64,000 bases of DNA from Streptosporangium lutulentum (GCF_030811455.1 NZ_JAUSQU010000001.1:1426001-1490000); one strand, 5' to 3'; shown: positions 42,134 to 51,448, counted from the stretch's first letter. Notes: a model not told the origin generated them from the sequence alone. Made by a program: numbers and translations.

Positions 42134-42179
42134 TACCTATTGCGTAATACGTAGGTAGTGCCTCGGTAAGCTGCGTAAT
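42134..42179. promoter_or_regulatory. inverted and direct repeats upstream of the DUF5999 gene
   Basis: TACCTA (42134-42139) and TAGGTA (42152-42157) flank TGCGTAATAC, and TGCGTAAT recurs at 42172-42179. The area is A+T-rich against its surroundings and lies about 100 bases upstream of the DUF5999 start, so it is a candidate promoter/operator for that pair. Confidence 0.5.
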
Positions 42180-42295
42180 GACCGGCACCTGCCGCTTTCC
42201 CCTTGTGGACAGGCGTTTTCGCGGCACGACACCCCCAGGGCACTCGGTATGGAGAATGGCAGGGGACCCCGTCCTTCAGGTAAAGAAACCGGGGC

Positions 42296-44212
42296 TCAGC
42301 CGGAGTGGCTCTCCGACACGGTGTCGCGCAGGCAGCGGAGGGCGACGTTCACCCTGTCGAGGGTCTCCTCCTCGGGAAGCGCGGGTTTCCTCGGCCTCCG
42401 CCCCGTGCGGATGTCGGCCGCGATGTCCTCCAGGGACGTCACCACGGCGTCGACGGACTCCTGTGAGGGAGGCGGCGTGCCGTGGTCGGTGCGAACGGCG
42501 GTGGCGGCGGCCGCGTCGATCAGCCGTTCCAGCGAGACCATCGCGGGCCACCAGGCGGTGACGCGCCTGCTGATCGCGGCGGGTTCGGTCACCGCCCGCT
42601 GGAAGACCGTCCGCAGGTCGGCCAGAGCGTCGTAGGCCATGCGGAGGTGCAGCGCCCTGGCGTCGTCCCGCGGGTCGAACGCGTGCCGGAGGTAGCCCGC
42701 GGTGGCCGACAGGACCTCGGCGAACTGCGGCCCGACCGGGGCCTCCCAGCTCGCCGACCACGGCAGGTACCCCAGCAGGAGGACGATCAGGCACCCGAGC
42801 AGGGTGTCCAGCAGCCGGATCTCCGCCAGTCTCGGCCCGCTGTCGGTCAGCAGGTCGACCAGGAGCAGGACCAAAGGCGCCTGGAAGGTCGACATCAGGC
42901 CCCAGTTGCGTTGCATGCCGTACGGCAGGAGCGCCGCGAACACCGCGATCGGGATCAGGAGCGCCGGGCCGTACGGCACCACGATCAGCACCGCGGTGCC
43001 GATCAGCGCGCCCACGACGGTCCCGAGCCCGCGCTGCACGGCGCGCGCGAACACCGAGCCGAAGTCGGGCTTGAGCACCAGCGCGACGGTCAGCGTCGTC
43101 CAGTAGGACCGTTCGAACAGACTGAGCTCGCTGATCGCGGCGGCGGCTCCCATGCAGAGCGTGAGCCGGATCGTGTAGACGCGGGTGAGGTGCCCGTACC
43201 ACATCTCCTTCCACGCCCTCCGGAGCCGATGGGCGTGCCCGACCGGCTCGTACGGCGGCTGATCGGCCGCGACCTCGCCGCCGGACACCAGCTCGACGGC
43301 CTCCCGCACGGACGAGCACAGGGCGCGGAGGGCGGGTGAGTCGTACTCGCAGCGCGGCGGGCCGGGCGGCTCCCCCTCTCCGGCGAGCGACCCGGTGAGC
43401 TCCTCGACGGCCGCAGCCAGCTCCCCGGGCGGCTCGCGCTCCTCATGGTCCAGTGAGATCAGCGCGTTGCGGATCGGCGACGCCTGGTTCAGCAGGGCGA
43501 CCAGCCGGCTGCGTTCCGCGTCCGTGCCCGCCGCCCTGGAGCGGGCGCCGAGCACGGTCTCGTAGGCGTTCTTGAGGGTGATGTCGAACGCGGCCAGGGC
43601 GTCGCCGTCCCGGTCCGCGAACAGCCGGGAGAGCGCCCGGTAGACCGCGATCACCACGGCCTCCTCCGCCGCACGGGGACGGAGCAGCCAGCCGGGCGTC
43701 ATCAGCGCGACGGCCCATCCCGCGCCGAGCAGGAACGACAGCGTGTTCAGGCCGATCGATCCCGGCAGCTCTATGCCGGCGCCGATCACGGCCATCACGA
43801 GCAACTGGAGCCCGGCCACCGAACCCGTGGACCCCGTCGTGCTGATCAGCGCGGACACCACCGAGACGGCCATCAGGACCGGCACCGTCCACCAGCCCCG
43901 GCCGTGCGCCATCGCCCCCAGGAGATACCCCAGCCCTCCGAGAAGGCCGGCCGCACCCATCAGGATCACCCTGACCCGGTACGACCCGCCGCGATCGGAC
44001 ACCGCGGCGGTCATGGCGCCCATGGCCGGCAGCAGGCCCGCCACGACCTGCCCGGCGGCGAGCGCCACGACGAGCGGGGCGGTCACGGCGACGGCGGTGC
44101 GCAGCATCGGCCCCCACCGCAGCGGCGCCGGCGCCGGCCGTACCGTCTCCACGAGCCAGTCCGGAGCGGCGCCGGCCAGCTGGTCGGCGGCTCGCCGGAA
44201 GAGCCGGGGCAT
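42296..44212 (-). CDS. FUSC-family membrane transporter
   Basis: A 638-residue protein of the FUSC/aromatic acid exporter group, made of two similar halves. The N-terminal half has about six helices (AVAVTAPLVVALAAGQVVAG, LGLGYLLGAM-like GLLGGLGYLLGAM, VPVLMAVSVVSALIS). A soluble helical region of about 180 residues follows. The C-terminal half has more helices (YWTTLTVALVLKPDFGSVFA, GTVVGALIGTAVLIVVPYG), then a soluble tail. It starts 15 bases after the molybdenum hydroxylase gene, so it is probably the last gene of that operon and may export the acid product. Confidence 0.9.
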   Translation of the reverse strand: MPRLFRRAADQLAGAAPDWLVETVRPAPAPLRWGPMLRTAVAVTAPLVVALAAGQVVAGLLPAMGAMTAAVSDRGGSYRVRVILMGAAGLLGGLGYLLGAMAHGRGWWTVPVLMAVSVVSALISTTGSTGSVAGLQLLVMAVIGAGIELPGSIGLNTLSFLLGAGWAVALMTPGWLLRPRAAEEAVVIAVYRALSRLFADRDGDALAAFDITLKNAYETVLGARSRAAGTDAERSRLVALLNQASPIRNALISLDHEEREPPGELAAAVEELTGSLAGEGEPPGPPRCEYDSPALRALCSSVREAVELVSGGEVAADQPPYEPVGHAHRLRRAWKEMWYGHLTRVYTIRLTLCMGAAAAISELSLFERSYWTTLTVALVLKPDFGSVFARAVQRGLGTVVGALIGTAVLIVVPYGPALLIPIAVFAALLPYGMQRNWGLMSTFQAPLVLLLVDLLTDSGPRLAEIRLLDTLLGCLIVLLLGYLPWSASWEAPVGPQFAEVLSATAGYLRHAFDPRDDARALHLRMAYDALADLRTVFQRAVTEPAAISRRVTAWWPAMVSLERLIDAAAATAVRTDHGTPPPSQESVDAVVTSLEDIAADIRTGRRPRKPALPEEETLDRVNVALRCLRDTVSESHSG

Positions 44213-44227
44213 CGACGGCGCCGGGAC

Positions 44228-46318
44228 TCAGCGCACCAGCTTGTCGAGGCGGATCGGCAGGTCGCGGATACGGACGCCGGTCGCGTGGTAGACCGCGTTG
44301 GCCACCGCCGCGGCGGTGCCGACGATGCCGATCTCCCCTATGCCCTTGCTCCCCATCGGGTTGAGATGCGGATCGTCCTCCTCGACCCAGAACGCGTCGA
44401 CGTCGCGCACATCCGCGCAGGCCGCGATGTGATACTGGGCGAAATCGTGGTTGAGGTAGTCGCCGAACTCGTCGTCCATAAGGCTCTCCTCCATGAGAGC
44501 CATCGACAGACCCATGGTCATGCCGCCGATGAACTGCGAGCGCGCGGTCTTCGGGTTGATGATCCGTCCCGCGGCGAATCCGCCGAGCAGCCGGAGCACC
44601 CGCGTCTCCCCGGTGTCGGCGTCCACGGCGACCTCGGCGAACTGGGCGCCGAAGGCGTGCCGCGCGAACCGCCGCTGCGCGCCGATCTCCTCGGAGGTGT
44701 CGGCGCTCGTCTCCAGGCCGGTCGCGGGCACCTCTCCGGCCCGCCGGTCGAGCTCCTCCATCAGCTCCTGACAGGCCCTGACCACGGCCGTGCCCCACGA
44801 GGCGGTGCCCATCGATCCGCCCGCCACCATGGCGCTGGGCATCGCGCTGTCGCCGATCCCCACCCGGACCCGGTCCGGCGAGGTGCGCAGCTCGTCGGCC
44901 GCGATCTGGGTGAGCGCCGTCCGGGCGCCGGTGCCGATGTCGGAGGCGGCGATCCGTACGGTGAACGTGCCGTCCGGCTCGCACCTGGCGGTCGCCTGGG
45001 AGGCGACGCGGTAGGTCGGATAGGTGGAGGAGGCCACCCCGGTCCCGATCAGCCATCTGCCCCGGCGCCGGACCCCGGGCGCGGGATCGCGGTCGGCCCA
45101 GCCGAACCGCCGCGCTCCCTCACGCAGGCAGGCCACCAGGTTCCGCGAGCTGAACGGCAGGCCGCTCTCCGGGTCGGCGGCCGGATCGTTGCGGATCCGC
45201 AGCTCGACCGGATCGATCTTGCAGGCGACGGCCAGCTCGTCCATCGCCGACTCCAGCGCGAACATGCCCGGCGCCTCGCCGGGCGCGCGCATGTAGGACG
45301 GCGTGGGGACGTCGAGCCGGACCAGCCGGTGAGTGGTGCGCCGGTTGGGCGCGGCGTACATCATCCGGGTGGGCGTGGTGGTCTGCTCGGCGAACTCATG
45401 GATCCTGGAGCTCTGCTCGAACGCCTCGTGCATGATCGCCGTCAGTCGCCCGTCGGTGTCCGCGCCGAGCCGTACCCGCTGGATCGTCGGGGTCCGGTAA
45501 CCGGTCACCGCGAACATCTGCTGCCGGGTCACCGCGAGCTTGACCGGACGGCCGACCTGTTTGGCGGCGAGCGCCGCGGCCACCACGGACGGCTTGGGAG
45601 CGGCCTTGGACCCGAAACCGCCGCCCACGTGCGGGGAGATCACCCGGATGTTCTCGGGCGGCAGGCCGAACAGCGGCGCGAGCGTGTCGCGGACCGCGGA
45701 CGCTCCCTGGTTGGAGTCGTAGAGCGTCAGCCCGTCACCGTCCCACACGGCCACGGTGGCCTGCGGTTCCATCGGGTTGTTGTGCTCCGCCGGCGTGCTG
45801 TACATCGCGTCCACCACGACCGGTGCGGCGGCGAACGCGGCGTCCGGGTCACCCAGCTCGGTGTCGGTCGGGTAGTTCGGGTTGACATGATCCGGCCGGT
45901 ACATCTCCGGATGGTCGACGCGCAGCTCGACGTCGTGCGGCTCGGCGTCGTACTCCACCCGTAGCCGCTGGGCCGCCTCCCTGGCCTCCTGGAGCGTCTC
46001 GGCCACCACGATCGCGATGTACTGGCCGCGGTAGGCCACCCGGGAGGACTGCAGCACGGCCAGTTCGGCGTTCTCCGGCGTGGACAGCCGGGGAGCGTTG
46101 CCGTGCCAGATGGCGGCGATCACCCCGGGGAGCTGGACCACGGCGTCGACGTCGATCGAGCGGACCTCACCGCGGGCGACGGCGGCCGGCACCGGTACGG
46201 CGTAGGCCAGGTCCCGAGGGGAGTGCTCGAAGGCGTACCGGGCCTGGCCCGTGACCTTCTCCAGACCTTCGACCCGGTCCATCGTCGAGCCGACGTACGC
46301 GGCGGCCGTGGTGGTCAT
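44228..46318 (-). CDS. molybdenum hydroxylase large subunit (PaoC/YagR type)
   Basis: A 696-residue molybdopterin-binding subunit of the xanthine oxidase family. Recognisable are DRVEGLEKVTGQARYAFE at the N-terminus, HNNPMEPQATVAVWDGDGL, VISPHVGGGFGSKA, YMRAPGEAPGMFALES and GSKGIGEIGIVGTAAAVANA, which holds the catalytic Glu. The sequence is of the aldehyde-oxidising PaoC type rather than xanthine dehydrogenase proper. The start overlaps the FAD-subunit stop by ATGA. The enzyme should oxidise aldehydes to acids using water. Confidence 0.92.
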   Translation of the reverse strand: MTTTAAAYVGSTMDRVEGLEKVTGQARYAFEHSPRDLAYAVPVPAAVARGEVRSIDVDAVVQLPGVIAAIWHGNAPRLSTPENAELAVLQSSRVAYRGQYIAIVVAETLQEAREAAQRLRVEYDAEPHDVELRVDHPEMYRPDHVNPNYPTDTELGDPDAAFAAAPVVVDAMYSTPAEHNNPMEPQATVAVWDGDGLTLYDSNQGASAVRDTLAPLFGLPPENIRVISPHVGGGFGSKAAPKPSVVAAALAAKQVGRPVKLAVTRQQMFAVTGYRTPTIQRVRLGADTDGRLTAIMHEAFEQSSRIHEFAEQTTTPTRMMYAAPNRRTTHRLVRLDVPTPSYMRAPGEAPGMFALESAMDELAVACKIDPVELRIRNDPAADPESGLPFSSRNLVACLREGARRFGWADRDPAPGVRRRGRWLIGTGVASSTYPTYRVASQATARCEPDGTFTVRIAASDIGTGARTALTQIAADELRTSPDRVRVGIGDSAMPSAMVAGGSMGTASWGTAVVRACQELMEELDRRAGEVPATGLETSADTSEEIGAQRRFARHAFGAQFAEVAVDADTGETRVLRLLGGFAAGRIINPKTARSQFIGGMTMGLSMALMEESLMDDEFGDYLNHDFAQYHIAACADVRDVDAFWVEEDDPHLNPMGSKGIGEIGIVGTAAAVANAVYHATGVRIRDLPIRLDKLVR

Positions 46319-47301
46319 GATGCCTCCGCGAGGTCGATGAGGGTGCGGACCAGGACGTTTCTGGCCAGCGGTACCTTGAACCCGTTGTCCCGCAGCGGCC
46401 GGGCCTGAGCCAGCTCCTCCTCCGCGGCCCGGGTGAACTCCGTCGCCGTGGCCGGCGAACCGCGCAGCGCCTCCTCGGCGAGCTCGGCCCGCCACGGCAC
46501 ATGGGCGACGCCGCCCAGCGCGATCCGGCAGTCCCGCACCACGCCGTCGGCCACGTCGAGCGCCACCGCCACCGACACCACGGCGAACGCGAACGACGCC
46601 CGGTCCCGCACCTTGCGGTAGTGCGACCGGGTCGCGAACGACAGCGCGGGAACCTCGACCGCGGTGATCAGATCACCGGGTTCCAGCACGGTGTCGCGGT
46701 CAGGCTCGTCACCGGGCAGCCGGTGCAGTCCGGGCATCGGCACGGTCCGAGGTCCCCGCCTCCCCTCCACGTGGACGATCGCCCCGAGCGCGGCGAGCGC
46801 CACGGCCATGTCCGACGGATGGGTGGCCACGCAACTGCCGGAATAGCCCATGATCGCGAGGTTGCGGTGGTCGCCCTCGCGGGCCGGGCAACCCGAGCCG
46901 GGCAGCCGCTTGTTGCACGGCTTGGAGACGTCCTGGAAGTAGGAGCAGCGGGTGCGCTGGAGCAGGTTGCCCCCGACCGTGGCCATGTTGCGGATCTGGC
47001 CCGACGCTCCCGCGAGCACCGCCTGGACGAGCATCGGGTGGCGCAGCCGTACGAGAGGGTCGGAGGTCAGGTCGCTGTTGCGCACGCCCGCGCCGATCAG
47101 CAGGCCGCCGTCCCGGCTCTCCTCTATGGCGGAGGAGGAGATCCTGGTGACGTCCACCAGCAGTTCGGGTGAGGCGACGCCCAGGCGCATCAGGTCCACC
47201 AGATTCGTGCCGCCACCGAGATACATGGCGTCGGGCCGCTCGTCCAGCGCGGCCACCGCGGAGCGCGCGTCGTCCGCTCGCCGGTAGTCAAAGGGTCTCA
47301 T
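46315..47301 (-). CDS. molybdenum hydroxylase FAD/[4Fe-4S] subunit (PaoB/YagS type)
   Basis: A 328-residue FAD subunit. FAD motifs are MYLGGGTNLVDLMRLGV and GQIRNMATVGGNLLQRTRC. The insert RCSYFQDVSKPCNKRLPGSG-C carries the extra cysteines that bind a [4Fe-4S] cluster in PaoB, an uncommon feature within the xanthine oxidase family. It passes electrons from the [2Fe-2S] subunit to FAD. Start and stop both overlap neighbours by four bases (ATGA). Confidence 0.93.
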   Translation of the reverse strand: MRPFDYRRADDARSAVAALDERPDAMYLGGGTNLVDLMRLGVASPELLVDVTRISSSAIEESRDGGLLIGAGVRNSDLTSDPLVRLRHPMLVQAVLAGASGQIRNMATVGGNLLQRTRCSYFQDVSKPCNKRLPGSGCPAREGDHRNLAIMGYSGSCVATHPSDMAVALAALGAIVHVEGRRGPRTVPMPGLHRLPGDEPDRDTVLEPGDLITAVEVPALSFATRSHYRKVRDRASFAFAVVSVAVALDVADGVVRDCRIALGGVAHVPWRAELAEEALRGSPATATEFTRAAEEELAQARPLRDNGFKVPLARNVLVRTLIDLAEAS

Positions 47302-47852
47302 CGGGCCACCTGCCCGATGGCCGCGACGATGTTGACGTAGGCGCCGCAGCGGCACAGGTTGCCGCTCATGCGCTCGCGGATCTCCTCGTCGTCGAGGCGG
47401 GGCTCGGCGACCACGTCCGGGGTGACGGCGCTCGGCCACCCGGCCGACGCTTCGGCCAGCATGCCGACCGCCGAGCAGAGCTGCCCGGGAGTGCAGTACC
47501 CGCACTGGAAGGCGTCGTTGTCGATGAATGCGGCCTGCAGCGGATGCGGTGTGTCACCGGTGGCCAGCCCCTCGACCGTGGTGATCTCGCAATCGTCGAG
47601 GCTCACCGTCAGCGCGAGGCAGGATTTCATCCGCCGCCCGTCCACCAGCACCGTGCACGCGCCGCACTGCCCGTGGTCGCAGCCCTTCTTCGCCCCGGTC
47701 AGGTCAAGCCGCTCGCGCAGCGTGTCCAGAAGCGTCTCCCGGGTGTCCACGCTGATGGGATGACTGTCCCGGTTCACCGACAGCAGGATGTCCATCATGA
47801 CCGGAGCCGAGACCGGGACCTCTTGTCCTGGGATGTTCGGTTCATTTTTCAC
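47298..47852 (-). CDS. molybdenum hydroxylase [2Fe-2S] subunit (PaoA/YagT type)
   Basis: A 184-residue subunit with two [2Fe-2S] clusters. The N-terminal plant-type ferredoxin motif is GCDHGQCGACTVLVDG plus the later Cys in KSCLAL; the C-terminal cluster motifs are CGYCTPGQ and GNLCRCGAY. E. coli PaoA has a Tat signal; this protein lacks one (start MKNEPNIPGQEVPVSAP), so the complex appears cytosolic. The GTG at 47852 has AGGAG eight bases upstream. It is the first gene of the operon. Confidence 0.93.
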   Translation of the reverse strand: MKNEPNIPGQEVPVSAPVMMDILLSVNRDSHPISVDTRETLLDTLRERLDLTGAKKGCDHGQCGACTVLVDGRRMKSCLALTVSLDDCEITTVEGLATGDTPHPLQAAFIDNDAFQCGYCTPGQLCSAVGMLAEASAGWPSAVTPDVVAEPRLDDEEIRERMSGNLCRCGAYVNIVAAIGQVAR

Positions 47853-47997
47853 GGGCGCTCTCCTACCCGCTCATCCGTCCGGGTTACCTCCGCTTTCGCC
47901 GAGGAGCGCTTGACCACTCGCTGACCCGATAGGGGGCCGGGATACGGAAATGCGGTGATATCGGAGTTCCTGGGCCGGAGGTGGAGCAGGACATGAC

Positions 47998-48038
47998 GAA
48001 GGCCTTTCCCGACCGAATCCCGGTCGGGAAAGGCCTTC
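47998..48038. terminator. 18-bp hairpin terminator after the YcnI gene
   Basis: GAAGGCCTTTCCCGACCG (47998-48015) and its complement (48021-48038) form a perfect stem with a 5-base loop, past the stop of the minus-strand gene at 48103. Confidence 0.85.
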
Positions 48039-48102
48039 ATCGCGCTCGGTCCCTATGGCCGCGGGAGGCGTTCCGGACGGGACCCCTCGCCGATCGGACC
48101 GA

Positions 48103-48861
48103 TCAGGAGGTACGGCCGCCGCGACGCAGGCCGAGCGCGCCGATCACGACGCCGACGAGCCCGACCAGCAGGCCGGCTCCGCCGAGCAGGCGGGCGGTGC
48201 CGTCGGAGCCGTCGGCGGCCTCGGCCGCGACGGGGGTCATCGACGGAGCCGTCGTGCTGGGCGCCGTCGACGCGCCCGCCGCCGGGGTCGCGGAGGCGGC
48301 GGCGTGCTCGTCCCCCTCGGCGGAGGCGGGGGTGAGCTTCAGCAGCGGGGCCGGGCGCTCGGCCTCCGAGCCGTCGGCCTTGGGCTCATCGGCCCACTTC
48401 ACGACCTCTCCGCCGCTGTAGGTCTGGGTCGTGGGGAAGATGAGCTGGTCGGTGTCCTTGGGCAGTGCGCCCATGGACACCTCGAACTCCTGGAACTGGC
48501 CGGACTCGATCTTCCCGCCCGTCCAGATGACCTTCGTGACGGCCTCGGTGATCTCGCCGTACTCGGTGGTGACCGGCTTGGGCAGCTTGCCCTCGACGAC
48601 CTTGACGTCCCAGCCCGGCACCGGCCTGACCGTGACGAAGGGCAGCGGGTGGTCGAGGGGGAAGGCGACCTCGATCTTGTTGGTCGAGGCGTCGTCACGC
48701 TCGTTCGGGACGCGGAAGGCGACCTTCGTGAAACTGCCCTGCACGGCGCTGCCGGGGTTGATGGTGACGTGTGCGAGGGCGGGCAGGGCCAGGCCGACGG
48801 TCAGGGCGGTCACACCGGCGGTGACGGCCACCAGACGGCGGCAGGCATGGGAAAGCGACAT
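48103..48861 (-). CDS. YcnI-like (DUF1775) copper-linked surface protein
   Basis: A 252-residue exported protein. The signal peptide (LVAVTAGVTALTVGLALPALA) is cut to leave HVTIN at the mature start; this N-terminal His is the copper-binding residue of YcnI proteins. The DUF1775 domain continues with FRVPNERDDASTNKIEVAFP, VPGWDVKV, VIWTGGKIESGQFQEFEVSM and LIFPTTQTYSGGEVVKWAD. An Ala/Thr-rich linker and a C-terminal membrane helix (LLGGAGLLVGLVGVVIGALG) anchor it to the cell. It likely handles extracytoplasmic copper. Confidence 0.93.
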   Translation of the reverse strand: MSLSHACRRLVAVTAGVTALTVGLALPALAHVTINPGSAVQGSFTKVAFRVPNERDDASTNKIEVAFPLDHPLPFVTVRPVPGWDVKVVEGKLPKPVTTEYGEITEAVTKVIWTGGKIESGQFQEFEVSMGALPKDTDQLIFPTTQTYSGGEVVKWADEPKADGSEAERPAPLLKLTPASAEGDEHAAASATPAAGASTAPSTTAPSMTPVAAEAADGSDGTARLLGGAGLLVGLVGVVIGALGLRRGGRTS

Positions 48862-48984
48862 GGGGGTTCTCCACTTCGGCACTTCGGAACATGAGGTTTT
48901 CAGGGGTCGCGACAGGCCGGGCCGTCCGCCGGAGGCTCCGGGAGAGTGTGCTCTCCGGAAGGCGGGCGGGCCGGGAGCCGTGAC

Positions 48985-49135
48985 GACCGGCGAGAGGACC
49001 GGCGCCGGACCGCGCGGCGGCCGTGCACCGGACCGTGCGGCGACCGCGACCGGGGACGGTCCGCGCGGCGGCGATGGCCGTGCGCCGGAGCGCGCGGCGA
49101 CCGTGACCGTGCGCCGGACCGTGCGGCGGGTCGAG
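48985..49135. repeat. degenerate GC-rich repeats upstream of the YcnI gene
   Basis: Several degenerate copies of a CCGTGCRCCGGACCGTGCGGCG-type unit (R is A or G, up to 22 bases long) lie between the YcnI start and the upstream membrane gene. They are probably non-coding; the open frames have no support. Confidence 0.6.
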
Positions 49136-49136
49136 G

Positions 49137-49703
49137 TCAGACGGCAGGCAGTGGAGGGCCGCGCCGGCTGACGGAGTGACGAAGGAGAACGGCGCGCGCG
49201 GGGACGGGCGTGCCCGGCAGGGGCACGGCGCGCGGGAGGGCGACGGCCACCCGAGGGAGCCTCAGCAGCCGGAACATCGCGGTGAGGCGGTGCCGCGCCG
49301 AGCGGAGCAGCGCCCACAGGGCGGCCTCGCCGCGGGCCAGCCACCACCCGGTGATGAGCGTGGCGGTGAGGTGCGCGACGAGCATGCCCAGGCTCTCGCC
49401 CAGTCCCTTGCCGTGGGAGTGCGGAACCAGCGAGACCCCCGCCGGGTCGCCGAAGGCGAACAGTTCGTGCAGGAGCAGTTGCAGGATCGAGAGCCCGACG
49501 CTGATCGTCGCGGTGGAGCGCTCGCGCCCGGCGAGCAGCATCGTCACGAACATGACCGCCGACCCGCCGACGGCCACCCCCCACGGCGCGGGCCCCGACC
49601 CCCCCGCGGCCACGTGGCCGAGGACGGCGAGCGTCACGCATACGGCCGAGAAGGAGGCCGCGCGCATGAGGCGTAGGGGGAGGTGGGCGCGCATGGTGCC
49701 CAT
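49137..49703 (-). CDS. membrane protein, function unknown
   Basis: A 188-residue protein with four predicted helices (ASFSAVCVTLAVLGHVAAG, WGVAVGGSAVMFVTMLLAG, ATISVGLSILQLLLHELFAF, ESLGMLVAHLTATLITGWWL) and a basic cytosolic tail. A PHSHGKG motif between helices 3 and 4 could bind a metal. Similar multi-helix proteins lie beside YcnI genes in actinomycetes, which suggests a copper link (inference). The start is ATG 49703 or ATG 49694; neither has a good ribosome binding site. Confidence 0.8.
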   Translation of the reverse strand: MGTMRAHLPLRLMRAASFSAVCVTLAVLGHVAAGGSGPAPWGVAVGGSAVMFVTMLLAGRERSTATISVGLSILQLLLHELFAFGDPAGVSLVPHSHGKGLGESLGMLVAHLTATLITGWWLARGEAALWALLRSARHRLTAMFRLLRLPRVAVALPRAVPLPGTPVPARAVLLRHSVSRRGPPLPAV

Positions 49704-49791
49704 ATGCTCTCATGCCTTTACAACGCCTGCCGTTCTGGGGTTTTTGTCGCTATGGTTGCCGCGACACGCGCTTCAAGCCGGGGTGGTGGCT

Positions 49792-50271
49792 ATGCGGCAC
49801 TTCTTTGGGCTGCTCGTCGGGTTGGTCATGACAGCCGTGCTGTTGTTCGGCGGCGGCTGGGCGGTGCAGGAGGCCGGGACGGGCCTGATCTCGCTTCCGG
49901 CGGAGAGCGACTCGAAGACCTGGATCGCGCTGGGGACCATGGCCGTGATCGGGCTTCTGATCGGTCTGGTGGTCGCCGGCCGCGTCTCCCCGCTGGCCGC
50001 CTTCATCCCGTCGATGGTCCTGCTCGCGTGGACCGTGGTCTACGCCCTGGACGTCAGGCGCGCCATGGGCCTGATCCCCGACGACCCCGCCTTTCACGAG
50101 GAACTCCTGCAGGCCGGTCGCGGTATGGGCCTGCTCCTCACCGCGGGTGTCTACGCCCTTCTCGGCGTCCTTTTGTTCCTGCCCGTCCTCATGCCCTCCC
50201 GCTGGGCCGCCCGGGTCCGCGAGGACGAGGAGGAGTACGAGGAATCCGGCGACCAGGGCTACTACCGGTAG
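49792..50271 (+). CDS. four-helix membrane protein
   Basis: A 159-residue membrane protein beginning MRHFFGLLVGLVMTAVLLFG, with four helices (also IALGTMAVIGLLIGLVVAG, LAAFIPSMVLLAWTVVYAL and GLLLTAGVYALLGVLLFLP) and an acidic cytosolic tail ending EEYEESGDQGYYR. No catalytic motif was seen. The layout is a common actinobacterial protein of unknown role. It is divergent from the membrane gene at 49137. Confidence 0.8.
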   Translation: MRHFFGLLVGLVMTAVLLFGGGWAVQEAGTGLISLPAESDSKTWIALGTMAVIGLLIGLVVAGRVSPLAAFIPSMVLLAWTVVYALDVRRAMGLIPDDPAFHEELLQAGRGMGLLLTAGVYALLGVLLFLPVLMPSRWAARVREDEEEYEESGDQGYYR

Positions 50272-50427
50272 GGCGGCCGCCCCCTGGATGATCTTCCGGT
50301 TCGGATGGCCGGAGCATCGGGACGGTCATGGCCGGACCCCTCTGGCCAGGGCATTCGTCAAGATGAAGGCCTACCCTGGGAGTGATACGGCCACCTTGTC
50401 AACCAACTTCTGACATACCGTAATGAA

Positions 50428-51255
50428 ATGGACAGTGACAATCTCCTTGGGGAGTTCCTGCGTGCGCGGCGTGAGGTCACCGCTCCCAGGCAGGTGGGAC
50501 TGCTGCATTCCGGTCCTCGCCGGACGCCGGGGCTGCGCCGGGAAGAGTTGGCGATGCTGGCCGGGGTCAGCACCGACTACTACATCCGCCTGGAGCAGGG
50601 GCGCGAGCGCCACCCCTCCGAGCGGGTGCTCGCCTCGCTGGCGCAGGTGCTGAGCCTCGGGCCCGACGCCGCGACGCACCTGTACGAACTCGCCCATCCC
50701 AGGCCGCGGCAGCCCAGGGTGACCGGCGAGACGGAGCGGGTCGGCCCCGAGTTGCTGCGGCTGATGCGCGGCTGGCCCGACACCCCGGCGCTGGTGTTCG
50801 GCCGCTGGATGGACGTGCTGGCCACCAACGCGCTGGCCGCGGCGCTGTACGACGGGCTGGAGCACGCGGACAACCTCGTCCGGCTGGTCTTCCTGGAGCC
50901 CGCCGCACGCGAGTTCTACCGGGACTGGGAGAAGGTCGCCCGCGGCAAGGTGGCCCACCTGCGCGCCGCCGCCGGAGCGGACCTCGGCCACCCGTATCTG
51001 ACCGCGCTGGTCGACGAGCTCTCGTTCGAAAGCGCGGACTTCCGCCGGATGTGGGCCCGCCATGACATATCCGGCAAGACCCGCGAGGCCAAGCGCTTCC
51101 GTCACCGTGATGTCGGCGACCTGACCCTCACCAGCGAGGTGTTCGGCATCAACAGCGCACCGGGCCAGCAACTGATCGTCTTCCAGGCCGACCCCGGCAG
51201 CCCCTCCGAGCAGGCCCTGGTCCTGCTGGGCAGCCTCGCCGTCATGACGGGATGA
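50428..51255 (+). CDS. XRE-family regulator with MmyB-like ligand domain
   Basis: A 275-residue regulator. The helix-turn-helix (LGEFLRARREVTAP, RTPGLRREELAMLAGVSTDY, residues 6-85) is of the PF13560 type. The C-terminal MmyB-like domain spans about 105-270 (WPDTPALVFGRWMDVLATNA, NLVRLVFLEPAAREFYRDWE, LTSEVFGINSAPGQQLIVFQ) and is thought to bind a fatty-acid-like ligand. The ATG has no Shine-Dalgarno, and a TACCGT-like hexamer lies about 10 bases upstream, so a leaderless mRNA is likely. No typical SDR target gene is adjacent. Confidence 0.93.
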   Translation: MDSDNLLGEFLRARREVTAPRQVGLLHSGPRRTPGLRREELAMLAGVSTDYYIRLEQGRERHPSERVLASLAQVLSLGPDAATHLYELAHPRPRQPRVTGETERVGPELLRLMRGWPDTPALVFGRWMDVLATNALAAALYDGLEHADNLVRLVFLEPAAREFYRDWEKVARGKVAHLRAAAGADLGHPYLTALVDELSFESADFRRMWARHDISGKTREAKRFRHRDVGDLTLTSEVFGINSAPGQQLIVFQADPGSPSEQALVLLGSLAVMTG

Positions 51256-51448
51256 GGCCATCGCCACGACCGCCGACTCCATGTTCGTCCCCGGACCAGC
51301 CATCTGCCCATTCCGGTGTACCGCACACCCCCTGCTCTTTTTCGGGATCCGCGTGAAACGTGAGCAAGGAAGCACTTCCATCCCTCGGGTCTTTGCCGAG
51401 CTATGACCCGATCGTGGTGAGTAGCACACATCCCGGAAGGAAGACACA

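Noticed and set aside
43904..45964. 686-codon plus-strand frame opposite the molybdenum hydroxylase and FUSC genes
   Set aside because: Arg/Gly/His/Pro-rich composition and full overlap with clearly conserved genes; third-position GC bias explains it.
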